Positions 11,879 to 23,295 of a stretch of 64,000 bases of DNA are shown piece by piece. The translations under genes were made by a program, and so were the position numbers. This DNA is from Bactrocera neohumeralis (taxonomy: Eukaryota > Arthropoda > Insecta > Diptera > Tephritidae). The notes beneath the pieces were generated by a model that saw only the letters and a list, made by a program, of their open reading frames with translations, had not been told where the DNA came from and searched no databases. The stretch covers positions 41,020,839 through 41,084,838 of the forward strand of contig NC_065919.1 of NCBI RefSeq assembly GCF_024586455.1. The letters run 5' to 3'. Numbering within the stretch: the first letter of the stretch is position 1; every line of letters begins with the position of its first letter.

Positions 11879-12934
11879 ATGAGTTTTAAGAGTAATTGGG
11901 ATACAAAATCTATAAATCATTACAGAACTGTCCAACGAATTAAAAAGCAACTCCGTCAAGGAAATTCGGCATATTTGTGTAACCATCCAGAAGTGCGCAT
12001 ATGTTAGAAAAAACTAAATACGTTTATTTAATGGTTAATATATGTATTTATAGATCCGAGCTATAATACGAGTACTTATTCATGAGGCCATAAATGAGAA
12101 AACAGAAAATTTTCCTCAATTTATTGCCAATTTATTTAGTTGTGCGAATACGCCTCGTTTGATAATAATGGTGAGTCATATTACTGCTAGAGGGTGCTAA
12201 GATTCATTTATTCTATGAGCCACAATTACATATAATTATTCATAAATATAGCACAACAACATAAAGCCAACATTATGTTCTGAACAAACTTATAATCACC
12301 GAATTTGAACACTCAATAAATGTAATATATTTACGTGAAACGCTAACTGTATCTTAAGTTTGCCTCAGATACATACATATATAATCTTAGTGTTTCGGAT
12401 ATTACAGTTCAGAGATAAAAATTATTATCACCCGATTTCATTCATTTTCATATTCTACCGTGAATGGAAACAAAATATTCTCGCCAAGTTTGGTGGTAGA
12501 AGGCAGGATCATGCCTATTTCTTACAAATTTTAAAACCACGCTTGCCTCTTTCCAGTGATCAGACTTGAATTTTGTATCTTCACTTGCGACTTTTATTAA
12601 AATTTGACTTTTGTAGGTAATAGTGAACACAGATTACAATTCTCTTTAATTATCAGGCTGTAGAAAATTTTATAAATGAACTTAGCGCATTTAACTATTA
12701 ATTAATGATATGTATATAAAATAATAAAAAAAAATATTTTCTTACATAAAGATTAACGAGCAAATGAAAGTGGTGAATAAAGAGCTTAAGAAAAGTCGTT
12801 ATACCGGATTTGATCCAGAGATGATTCTTGAAGAAAGAGAGTCAACACATTCATTAATATCTAAAACATCCATACCAGATAGTGCCAATGCAATTTTAAA
12901 ATATGCTCTCATATTACCTTCAAACGGGAAATGA
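11879..12934 (+). CDS. Small three-exon host gene, RIIa-like (CATIP/RIIAD1-type) motif
   Basis: Three exons join in phase 0 with no stop: 11879-11992 (38 codons), 12054-12170 (39) and 12752-12934 (60 plus TGA), giving 137 residues. Intron 1 is 61 nt (donor gtgcgc, weak; acceptor tatttatag), a normal fly size. Intron 2 is 581 nt (donor gtgagt, strong) and carries a scrap of family-C repeat near 12403-12500. A basic N-terminal helix (RIKKQLRQG) is followed by AYLCNHPE, and exon 2 continues IRAIIRVLIHEAI..KTENFPQFIANLF. 'YL..HPE.RA.....' with a following 'P..F......' is the pattern of RIIa dimerisation-docking-like domains in axonemal and ciliary proteins, so a sperm-flagellum role is plausible (inference). 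The C-terminal 60 residues are not recognised. A possible 5' UTR exon boundary is the acceptor at 11838. The frame is intact despite transposons on both sides. Confidence 0.7.
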
Positions 12935-13104
12935 TATTTAATTAAATTTATAGTATAATTTTAGTTTTAAATTTCACTATACATATATAAAATTATTAAT
13001 GTCCTTGTATTCAATATACTTCAATTAGCTAATGGTCAGTGCTACATTTATTTAGTTTTGATGAGTTGTTTTACTTACAGGTAGAGATGGATACATTTGC
13101 ACAC

Positions 13105-13400
13105 TTCATATGTACATTATGGTGGGTCAAAAATCGAATATTTACTTCATAAGACTCTGAACACTAGGTATAGGTTCGCTTAGACACTTTAAGAAAATTT
13201 CCCTCAGTTTAACGACTTAAAAAAACATTGCGTTCCTACATACGTTTCGGTTATTAAAATTTTTTCGCAAACCTGACCTTTTAAAGGTAGTAAAATTTTA
13301 TTATTTTGAGGCAAGTTTTTTAATGAATTTTATAATTGATAGTTTCGTAGGAAACTACTAAATATATTAGTTTTCTTACCAACATTAATGTACATACTAG
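13105..13400 (+). repeat. Interspersed repeat, family F, copy 2
   Basis: Starts ttatggtgggtcaaaaa and shares ordered blocks with 2331-2800 (taggttc..tagacac..aagaaa; aatgaattttataa; gtaggaaa). Non-coding. Confidence 0.4.
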
Positions 13401-14502
13401 CAATACCAGAGAATGCTCATGAATAGAGAAGGTGCAAATGTTAAATCAAATAATAATTTGTAGTTTTCACATGAGGGAATAACGAAAAAAATAACTTCAA
13501 AAAGAAAAATATACCACGCAATGAGCGAATAGGTAAAAGGCTATACATAAATAGACAACGAATGTTCTTATATGAGTTATAGGTTTACTATTTAGATTTG
13601 TGCCTACAATGTCTAAGATATTACAAAAAGTACATAATTTTTATTTACAAATAATCTCCTAAATTAAAAAGGAGGATTATTGGTAAAAAACGCAGAACAA
13701 AATAAGCATTTAATATGTAGATAAACCGTTGAACCCATTTATGTGCGTTGCGTTAACAATATCTCAATGATCAAAGTACATATATGTAATAATAAAACAG
13801 TGACTAATGCGGCTGCGTTCCCACTTTTGAGGTGGCTCAGGTCATAAGCGTGCAGGAGTTAAGCTCAATGGGAATACGTGCATTTACGTACGAATCTTGA
13901 AAGTCATGAAATTAAATTTTTTTATTTTGTTAATTGGAATCCTAGCTGATCTCAATATAATTACTTTTATAGCATATTTTTCTAACTGAGAAAATTAAAA
14001 TATCTGAAGAAAATATGCATTATGTGTATGTACATAAATATGATAATCACACATACAATCATAAACGTACGCTAATGCTTACTTAATGCTTATACTATCT
14101 TCATCAAAAATTATGAAAACGGGAACAATAAATTATACACAATTTTCTTGATAAATTTTATGAAATCTTATCTATTTAACAGAGATAATTTGAACGAATA
14201 TTTCCAAAATAGTGTTCGTGTCCGCTCATTGGAACGTAATATCCGCTTATAGGAATAGGTTGTGTATGAAAATATGTCCAGTTAAGAGAGATGTCCGGTT
14301 CTGACGACTGACACACAAGTAAACATACAAAAATAATTACATACATAACACTCCAGAGATTGGTTAAATCTTCAACACCATTGCATGGATCATAACACCA
14401 AGTTGGGTAACTGAATGTTCTTCCGAAAATATAAAAACCTTTGTGCGCCAGTTAATACCACTATCAAAGACACTTATGCACAAGTATATGAGAAAGGGAA
14501 AC
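13401..14502. other. AT-rich intergenic DNA
   Basis: No supported gene. A short less AT-rich block at 13801-13910 has no recognisable product. Confidence 0.35.
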
Positions 14503-15516
14503 GGTCAAAATTCTAAAGTTAAAATTCTGAAGTCGAAATTCCGGAATCAAAATTCGGGGTCGACAAAATTCTGGAAATCGGAATTCCGCAATTCCTTCGC
14601 CTTTTTTGGCTGCATTTCAAAATTCTGGTTTTTCATAATTCCGGAATTTACGTTTTCCAGAATTAATTCTGGAAATTTTTTCCCCAAAATTTGAGCCAAA
14701 TCGTGTATCTTATATAAATTTGCTTATACATACATAATAATATAACATAAACAAAACATAACCTCCAAAATAATTCCAAAATTCAGACAGGTTTATCGGA
14801 AAGACAAAAAACAACATTATTAACAAATAAAAATCAAATAGGTACTACATTAATGGATCATGAGAATGTTCATTTCTTTTTTTTCGTATAACATGTTCAC
14901 AGCCATCGAATTGTGTGACAATACGCACGGTACATTTGTTTTTAATTCGTTCAGAACAAGTCCAGTTAAATGTTTTCTTATTTTTTCGTTCCAAATACAT
15001 AGAAGAAGTAGCCGTCGACGTTTAACATGTCTTTTCCTTTATTGGACTTCACCACGGTTATATTTTCCATCATTTCACAAAAATATTTACCACGTTTTTA
15101 TTAATGAAATTGCAGTAACACATTGCTTAGTCAGTTCCGTATGTATATGTAGGTACATAGTAAACTAAATCATTATGGTAGTACAAAAAAGTAAATGAAC
15201 AACAACAAACAAAGAAATAACAATAACAAATACAATCATGCAATTGTAAAAAACTACTTACTAGGCAATAAAACATATGATTACAGAATGTTCTGTAATT
15301 AGTGATTAAAAATGCGTGTTGATAACAAAAAAGTGCGCACTTTTTTCGCATTTTTAATCATTAATTACAGAATTTTGCCACTCAGAATTTTGCAATTTAG
15401 AATATCGTTATCCAGAATTTTGAATTCCAGAATATTGACTTCCATAACTTTGATTCCCGGTGTTCCGACTTCCGGAATTATGAATGCAGAATTTCCAAAA
15501 AAGCAGAATTTTGACC
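14503..15516. mobile_element. Foldback-like element with inverted arrays of short repeats
   Basis: The left arm (14503 to about 14690) is a degenerate array of roughly 15-20-bp units built on AATTCYGG and TCAAAATTCTG. The right arm (about 15361-15516) holds the same units in inverse orientation and ends agaattttgacc, the mirror of ggtcaaaattct at 14503. Inverted terminal arrays of short direct repeats are the hallmark of Drosophila Foldback elements (established); assignment here is inference. The middle (about 14700-15290) has a 102-codon frame at 14860-15168 with no recognisable motif. Confidence 0.6.
15293..15370. repeat. Nested hairpin: 24-bp stem around a perfect 20-bp palindrome
   Basis: 15293-15316 and 15347-15370 are inverted repeats with one mismatch. 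The 30-nt spacer contains 15327-15346, aaaaaagtgcgcactttttt, a perfect palindrome. It sits at the inner edge of the right arm of the foldback-like element. Confidence 0.85.
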
Positions 15517-15589
15517 CCAACCCTATGAGAAACGCTGATAAAGCCAGTTCTGCCCTAATCAAATAAACAACAGTATCAAACACAAGACT

Positions 15590-15848
15590 TTGAACTCATA
15601 CCATACCATACCCGAATGCGAGACATGCATAGACCGCATGGTAAGCACTTATTTACAACAAATAATAAAATTAGACTTTAGACCTAAGCCACACATGCAT
15701 ATGTTATCAGCTTAACGAATAATATATAACTCATAGCATAATACGAAAACATGTTCATTAAGTATGTGAATTTCTAAGAATAAAGATCATATTCTGCAAA
15801 AGAAAATATATATTTTTTAACCATTCATAAGTATATGAATTAACTGGG
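15590..15848 (+). other. Possible 5' LTR of the Gypsy-type element
   Basis: Sequence ending ...gaattaact directly precedes gggggctcaactg, which looks like the start of a retrotransposon leader. A polyadenylation-type aataaag occurs at about 15779. Ends of the AGTTAA / TTAACT kind are usual for this LTR group. The left LTR edge was not found, and no second LTR is in the window. Confidence 0.3.
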
Positions 15849-16017
15849 GGCTCAACTGCTCTTTGCTGGGAAGGAGGAGATCGCACAACAGGACATCGGC
15901 ATCCTTAAGAATCTTCGAAGCGCATAAAGAAGGACATCTAAATCCGTAAGCAGAAATCTTTAGTAAAGAAAGCCAAAATCTTTAAATCTTCCTTAACGAA
16001 GACAGACACTCAGAAAA

Positions 16018-17610
16018 TGAGTCAAGGAGCAAAACGGACAATGCCAAACGAGAACATAATTCCTTCAGCCACAGCCCATACCATTCCTGAAAACTACATA
16101 ATGTCCTACATTCAGACTCAGTTCTCGAAATTGGACGAAGAAAGGAGAAAGGACAAGGAGTTAATATTACGGATGTTCCAAACTACAAATTCTAATACTA
16201 GAGAAACTTCCACTCCAACAATATACCAAGAAGCCAGGATGCAATACCAGAATGTAACAGATGTACAAATCGAAGTCATAAAGGAATTACCTATTTTCCA
16301 AGGAAGCAAAGAAAGTAATGAAAGTCATGGAACCACTCCAAATGTTCCAGAACACACCTCAATTCTACAATATCATTACAACCTTCAGAAGAAGAATCAC
16401 GGGGCATGCAGATATGTTACACACCTCTCAACTTCTACAGTATCATGGAAGCTTTGGACAAAATTTAAATAACTTTTGGCAAAGACCAACTAATCAACAT
16501 AGAATAATACCACAAAAGACAAACCCTTTTAATTTTAATCCACCACAATGGCAAAATAATAATTCAAACCAATGGTAAAGAAACCAATATAATCAACCTA
16601 GTCATCATAATAACAACTTCAGGCAAAATCAATTTCAACCAAGGCAACAAACGAGGAACAATTACAATTATGCACAACCTTAAAGAGTATTTAATATGTA
16701 CATAGTACATACCAACGTCTACAAGAACGCATAGATGTTGACGAACCTCAAAGAAACAGTGGGTACAAACGAAATCACTCTAACAGAAACATCATTTCGC
16801 AAAAGATACAAAGGATCAACACACACCAACAACCTGAACCTCAGCCAGAACAAACCTTCAGACACATGGAAGAAGCTGACGATACATCGAGGCTAAAGGA
16901 TGGACTACCTTGCCTTACACTCAAGGATGGTCCAACACAACAAGAAGTGAATATCATGATCGACTCAGGCGCTACAAACAACTACATATGTACATATCAA
17001 AAAAATGCAGAATAGGTAAGAGTATATCAATAGATCCTGTATGGACAAAATCAATGCCTGGATATTCCATCATGACTAGTAAAAAAATAATACATCCGTT
17101 AAGCCATGATTTACCATTTTTTGAACTGGAAGATATTAATGATTTTGATATGAAATAGGATTTTGTGGATTGAAAAAAATTAAATGCAGAAATAGATTTC
17201 ACGTCACTACAAATAAAATATACAAATAAAAACAAAAATCAAAAAATAAATTACACAAATGATAATAAAGATTATGAAGAGGAGATTAGAGAAAGAGAAG
17301 ATAGGAGAAATAATAAAACAGAAAAGTTACCATTTACCACAACGATAGAAGCAACCATTAGGACAGAAAGTAATGAACCTGTTTGAACGAAACAATACCA
17401 ATATCCGTATGCAGATAACGATTACGTCAATTCAGAAATAAAAAAATTATTAAAGAATAATATAATACAACCTAGTAGAAGTCCTTATAACTCACCAGTT
17501 TGGACAGTACCAAAAAAGGGTATATGTAGATGAAAATGGAAAATCCAAGAAGAGATTAGTGATAGATTTTCAAAAAGTAAATTCAAAAACTATAACAGAT
17601 AGATCGTCCC
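16018..17610 (+). pseudogene. Gypsy-type LTR retrotransposon gag-pol remnant
   Basis: ATG at 16018 opens a 151-codon gag-like frame (charged helix FSKLDEERRKDKELILRMF), continuing in another frame to an Asn/Gln-rich tail at about 16680. After several stops, 16950-16985 encodes IMIDSGATNNYI, the retroviral-type aspartic protease site DSGA. At about 17410-17520 comes NNIIQPSRSPYNSPVWTVPKK, the usual start of Gypsy reverse transcriptase, then RLVIDFQKVN at 17555-17585. Pol stops there because another element begins near 17611. Many stops and frameshifts make it inert. It belongs to the Ty3/Gypsy group, perhaps the errantivirus side; no envelope frame is present. Confidence 0.75.
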
Positions 17611-20384
17611 CTCAATATAACAATAGCGTATGTGCTCATACGCCATTATTTTTTTATTGCATATTTAGAATCTCCATCAGTGATTCTATGTCTGGTCAAA
17701 ATTTCGTCAAATTCTACTTCCACAAAGTGGGTCAAAATGTCATTGGAAAAAATGGTGTATAATTTCATGTTCAAAAATTTCCTTCAATAAGTGTATAAGC
17801 TCATATGCGCTATTTTGCTTGAAATTGCCACTGCAAAGTTGTTAAAAGAATAATAGTGTATGCGCATTATACTCCATTTTAGCCTGTAGAAATAAATACA
17901 ATTTATCAAAACTTTAACTCATAAAATAGCTTATAATAATATACACTATTGTTTGAGAAATAGTTTTATTCCGACCATTTCTATACTCCACATAAGCTGT
18001 TTTATTTTCAATACAAATTCGAAAGTTTTATCAGAAATTTACAAGAGTAGTAGCCTATGCGATTTTTACGTTGTTTTGACTACATGAATGCCAAGGAAAT
18101 ATTGTAGTCATTTGGAATTTCAGCTTGCAAATTCATTTCGCAGAGAAAGTTTGTTCATTAAAAATATCGATTTTAAACATCTGAGTGAGTATCGTCTTTT
18201 ATATAATGTAAGTGAAGTAAGTAAGGTAAATATCAACAGGCTGTGACACGAAACCACCAGTCGTTGTGGAAATTGCTCCAAAGACTGATGAGTTTGATTT
18301 CGCTGTGGGATTGCCGGACAGAGAGATACCTCAAACAGATGATGAGAATGTTACAGACTTCTCTGCAGGATCGTCGGACGAGTATATCCCCGATTCGGAT
18401 GATGATGCACTGGCTTTGGCAGGTGAATTAGATAATTCAGTGATAAAGACAGCAGATGTAGTTTTAGAAGAAATCGCAGACTGTGGTGATACTTATTATA
18501 TCAATAACAAGAATGAAAATGGTAGAAATATACTTACGCGAAAGAGAAAGGTGAGTACAGCAAACAGCTTTTGAGAAATATTTTTTGGGTCTAGCCACGT
18601 CTAACTCTGAAATATTTCCGTTCAATAGATTGAAAGTCATAAATGGGTGCAGAATAAAAGGAAGTATCATCGCAACAAAGGGAACCCGTATGTCACTAAG
18701 AGTGGCAAAAGAGTTGAAGAACGTGTTCCGAAACCCATTGACTGTAAGTGCCGCCATAATTGCACAGAAAACTTCTCAGAAGAAGAGCGCACAGAGATCA
18801 ATGCAGAATATTGGAATTTAGGCGACTATTCGAGGCAGCGACTGTTCCTGGCCAATTGCGTGAAAATTGAGAAGTGCAAAAGGACGTTAACAATTGGATC
18901 ACGGCGGGTGAACACATTTAATTAAACTCTCAAAGCCAAACAGGTATGCAAGAAGTTTTTTTTAAATACTGTGAACTTGTCAGACGGCGCAATATCTGTG
19001 TTAGCCAAGAAAATGTGCCAAAATGAATTTACTGATAAGAGGGGTCAACATGGCCACCAGAGAAAATTAGACGAAGAGACAGTTGCGCTTATCAAACAGC
19101 ACATCGAGTCATTTCCAGCCGTCGAAAGCCAATACACTCGAGCAAAAAGTCAACGACTTTATCTTGCCGCCGACTTAACAATATCAAAAATGTACGATTT
19201 ATTAAAAGAACTCCACCCGGACACTATCATTAAAGAAAACGTTTATCGCCGGATATTTTGCATGAATTATAATTATTCTTTCCACCGTCCAAAAAAGGAC
19301 ACCTGCTTAACATGCGAGAGGTACAAAACCGCTGAGGACAAAGACTCATTTCAGAAATCCTATGATGAACACATCTTAAATAAGACAAAGGCAAGAACTA
19401 ACAAGCAAACTGACAAGGAATCAGCTAAAAGTAACAGTAATTTAAAAGTGTTTACTTTTGACCTCCAGTCAGTGTTAACGACTCCTTGTCGCAACGTAAG
19501 CACGATGTATTACAGTCGAAAGTTCGCCACGTATAATAACACATTTTACGACATTGCCAGTGGAGAAGGTTACTGTTTTCTATGGGATGAAAATCGGGGT
19601 CAACGAGGATCGGACGAAATTGGGACCAGAATATGGAAAATGATGAACTCGTTAGACGAATCGGTAACCGATGTTATTCTCTACTCAGACTGCTGCGGGG
19701 GACAAAACAGAAACAGGTTCATTGCTACACTATTGATTTACATATGTATATCAACAATACCTTGAAGCTTAATTCGATAACAATTAAGTACCTCCAAAGC
19801 GGACACACACAAATGGAGGCAGATTCGATGCACTCTGCAATAGAACGTGCGAAGAGAAGTATATGCGTTTATTCGCCGGAATAATGAGACTGGCAAGACG
19901 GAAAAACCCATATGCTGTAGAGAGGCTTCAATACAGTGATATGATTGATCCCAAAGCCATGTTTTCGAGTTTAGGCCATAGCCTTAAGAAAATTATAAAA
20001 AATGACTCGGTAAATTGGCTTAATGTTAAATTACTCCAAGTGAACAAAATTCAACGAAAACAATTATTATACAAGGAGGAATGGGATGGAGACTTGAAAG
20101 TAATTGATATTGGAGGAACGCGAAAAACAAAAGAGGTGTTCAACTTTTCGTTTACTGGCAAATACAATAAAGAGCTGCCAATTTGTAATCGAGAGCTGCA
20201 TGATCTTCAAAATTTGTGCAAAAAGAGTGTAATTCCTCGTGGCTTGCAGTCATTTTTTTAACTTACGAGGTGGAAACAAGCGAAATTGTTTAGATAAGCC
20301 AGATGTAGCAGAGGAAGAGAATGAAGACGAATGAATTTCTAGTTATTTTTGATTTACGCAATGTATACCTTCATTTGTCATAAT
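17611..20384 (+). mobile_element. DNA transposon with DDE-like gene, family unnamed
   Basis: It interrupts the Gypsy reverse transcriptase at about 17611 and is itself abutted by another repeat at 20385. The 5' non-coding part carries related motifs: a hairpin gcgtatg-tgct-catacgc at 17626-17643, tcatatgcgctatttt near 17812 and gtgtatgcgcattatac near 17855. These look like subterminal binding-site repeats. I could not find a mirrored right end, so the element may be 3' truncated. The gene occupies 18240-20261. Confidence 0.55.
18240..20261 (+). pseudogene. Transposase-like protein of an uncharacterised arthropod family
   Basis: An acidic N-terminal exon (about 18240 to 18549, EYIPDSDDDALALAGEL) ends RKRK at a gtgagt donor. 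A 78-nt intron leads to exon 2 (18628 on: IESHKWVQNKRKYHRNKGNPY) with a Cys/His cluster (DCKCRHNCTENF). One in-frame TAA at 18922-18924 is followed by TLKAKQVCKKFF and a long open stretch to 19765, with CNKT-type region SFHRPKKDTCLTCERYK. Candidate catalytic motifs are FTFDLQSVLTTP, LYSDCCGGQNRN and SGHTQMEADSMHSA. Frameshifts near 19770 and 19880 lead to the C-terminal part (RLARRKNPYAVERLQ, NDSVNWLNVKLLQ) ending 20261. I recognise this as a family common in insect genomes as uncharacterised proteins, probably RNase H-fold transposases (inference). The true start codon was not located. Three lesions make it a recent pseudogene. Confidence 0.7.
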
Positions 20385-20639
20385 TATACCCTGAACAGGG
20401 TATATTAAGTTTGTCACGAAGTTTGTAACACCCAGAAGGAATCGTCGGAGACCCAATAAAGTATATATAAAAATGATCAGTATGTCGAGCTGAGTCGATT
20501 TAGCCATGTCCGTCTGTCTGTCTGTCTCTGTCTGTCCGTCTGTCCGTCCGTCTGTCTGTATATATACGAACTAGTCTCTCAGTTTTTAAGATATCTTTTT
20601 GAAATTTTACAAACGTCATTTTCTCTTCAAGAAGCTGCT
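20385..20639 (+). repeat. DINE-like interspersed repeat, family B, 5' part
   Basis: Begins with the palindrome tataccctgaacagggtata (20385-20404), then a block shared in reverse with 44600-44755 (ttgtaacacccagaagga, tcggagaccc). A long (GTCY)n tract lies at about 20510-20558. Non-coding; leads into the tandem array. Confidence 0.65.
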
Positions 20640-21716
20640 CATTTGTCGGAACGGCCGATATCGGGCCACTATAACATATAGCTGCCATACAAACTGAACA
20701 ATCGGAATAAAATGCTTGTATGAAAAACTTTCACATTTGACAAGATATATTCACCAAATTTGTTGTATGTTATTTTCTAAGGCAACAACATAATCTCCAA
20801 AGAAATTTTTCAGATCGGTTAACTATAGCATATAGCTGCCATACAAACTTAACAACCGGAAACAAGTTCTTGTATGGAAAACTTTCACATTTGACAAGAT
20901 ATATTCACTAAACTTGAAATATGTTATTTTCTAAGGCAACGGAATCAAGTTCTTGTATGGACAACTTTCACATTTGACAAGATATATTCACGAAATTTGG
21001 TATATGTTATTTTCTAAGGCAACAATGTAATCTCCGAAGAAATTGTTTAGATCGGTTAAATATAGCATATAGCTGCCATACAAACTGAACGATCGGAATC
21101 AAGTTCTTATATGGACAACTTTCACATTTGACAAGATATATTCACTAAACTTGATATATGTTATTTTCTAAGGCAACGGTTGTTGTCTTGTATGGACAAC
21201 TATCACATTTGACGAGATATATTCACGAAATTTGGTATATGTTATTTTCTAAGGCAACAATGTAATCTCCGAAGAAATTGTTCAGATCGGTTAACTATAG
21301 CATATAGCTGCCATACAAACTGAACGATCGGAATCAAGTTCTTGTATGGACAACTTTCACATTTGACAAGATATATTCACGAAATTTGGTATATGTTATT
21401 TTCTAAGGCAACAATGTAACCTCCGAAGAAATTTTCAGACCGGTTAACTATAGTATATAGCTGCCATACAAACTGAACGATCGGAATCAAGTTCTTGTAT
21501 GGACAACTTCCACATTTGACAAGATATATTCACGAAATTTGGTATATGTTATTTTTTAAGGCAACAATGTAATATCTAAAAAACTTGTTTAGAACGGATT
21601 ACTATAGCATATAGCTTCCATACAAACTGAACGATCGGAATCAAGTTCTTTTATGGAAAACTTTCACATTTGACAAGATATATTCACGAAATTTGGTATT
21701 TATATTTTTTATTTTT
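20640..21716 (+). repeat. Tandem array of 153-154-bp and 235-237-bp units inside family B
   Basis: The landmark catatagctgcc (or one-base variants) occurs at 20675, 20829, 21066, 21301, 21454 and 21608, giving spacings of 154, 237, 235, 153 and 154. Each unit also has cacatttgacaagatatattcac and tatgttattttctaaggcaa. The long units equal one unit plus a partial unit of about 82 bp that lacks the landmark. The single-unit form is seen at 44325-44500. Confidence 0.85.
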
Positions 21717-22505
21717 TTCAAATGGAATTCAAAAGAGCGTTATATTGGAAGAAGTCGTGGTTGTGAACCGATTTCACCCATATTTCGTACATGTCATCAG
21801 GGTGTTAAGAAAATATTATAGACCGAATTTCATTGAAATCGGTATAGTAGTTCCTGAGATATTGTTTTTGGTCCATAAGTGGCGACGCTACGCGCCTGGG
21901 TGCAGCTTCCTTCTGCCATTTCTTCCGTAAAATTTAGTGTTTCTGACGTTTTTGTTAGTCGGTTAACGCACTTTTATGGATTTTCAACATAACCTTTGTA
22001 TGGAAGGCGGGCGTGGTTATTATCCGATTTCTTCCATTTTTGAACTGTATATGGAAATGCTTGAAGGAAACGACTCTATAGAGTTTGGTTGACATAGCTA
22101 TAGTAGTTTTCGAGATGTGTACAAAAAACTTAGTAGGGGGCGGGGCCACGCCCACTTTTCCAAATAAATTACGTCCAAATTTATGCCAAATTTCACTTTA
22201 ATATCTTTATTTATGGTTTAGTTATGACACTTTACAGTGGGCGTGGCAGTGGGCCGATTTCGCCAAGTACCAAGTGTACCAAGTTTCATCACGATATCTC
22301 AATTTTTACTCAAGTTACAGCTTGCACGGACAGACGGACGGACGACGGACAGACAGACATCCGGATTTCAACTTTACTCGTCACCCTGATCACTTTGGTA
22401 TATATAACCCTATATCTGACTCCTTTAGTTTTAGGACTTACAAACAACTGTTATGTGAACAAAACTATAATACTCTCCTTAGCAACTTTGTTGCGAGAGT
22501 ATAAA
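21717..22505 (+). repeat. DINE-like repeat, family A, 5'-truncated copy (A2)
   Basis: Enters the family at 'aaatggaattcaaaa' and runs in register with 5950-6846 to the terminal actttgttgcgagagtataa. It is fused directly to the family-B array, with no host sequence between. An internal deletion removes the part corresponding to 6500-6590. Confidence 0.75.
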
Positions 22506-22991
22506 AATGTTAAACTTTCCAATGGAAATGTCAGATTGCACCTGGCAACACTTAGTGTTGCCCTAGGCCAGAATATATATAGCAGCCCTCGTAGCCAAAA
22601 GCTTAACTATTTTACAGTAATATTAATGAATGTAGGAGAGAGTAGAAGTAATAATGTATGTTCGGGAATATGTTGTATGTATGTTTAGTGTGGGGGCGAA
22701 CGTGTGGGTGTAGAGTGGGAGAACGTATGTAAACTGTGAGTGGGAGTAGTTTAAATAAGAGTAAACATAGGTAATTAAATATAAGAGTAAGACTAAGTTA
22801 GAATCAAGAGTACGATTAGAATAAGTACAGGTAAAGTATATAGGGCTATTATGTAACTCCTCCACCCTTAAGTTATTTGTGTCCGCGCAAATATTTAGTT
22901 TACAAGGTATTAAATTTTATTACAGCTATTGAACATTTTTAAATTTAAATGAAATGAAATTACAATAAAATTAGTTAACATTTTCATTGTT
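22506..22991. other. Unassigned, LTR-like composition
   Basis: Contains a tataaaaatg start, gcaacacttagtgttgcc (an imperfect palindrome near 22545), and a tatatagggc block before the gap. It could be part of an LTR but no partner or gene is visible. Confidence 0.25.
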
Positions 22992-23091
22992 NNNNNNNNN
23001 NNNNNNNNNNNNNNNNNNNNNNNNNNNNNNNNNNNNNNNNNNNNNNNNNNNNNNNNNNNNNNNNNNNNNNNNNNNNNNNNNNNNNNNNNNN
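22992..23091. other. Assembly gap (100 N)
   Basis: Exactly 100 N, a gap of unknown size. Confidence 0.99.
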
Positions 23092-23295
23092 GTTTAAACT
23101 GGTTGGTATACAATATTGCACACATAAAAATGAAAGCATGAGCTCGCAAGCCGCTTAAATGGAATTTAGTTTAAGGTTGCTATCGAGTGATTTTTTTGAG
23201 GTTAGGATTTTCATGCATTAGTATTTGACAGATCACGTGGGATTTCAGACATGGTGTCAAAGAGAAAGATGCTCAGTATGCTTTGACATTTCATC

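Noticed and set aside
20640..21716. Regular repeats that could suggest a CRISPR array
   Set aside because: Units are 153-237 bp with no unique spacers, and the genome is eukaryotic.
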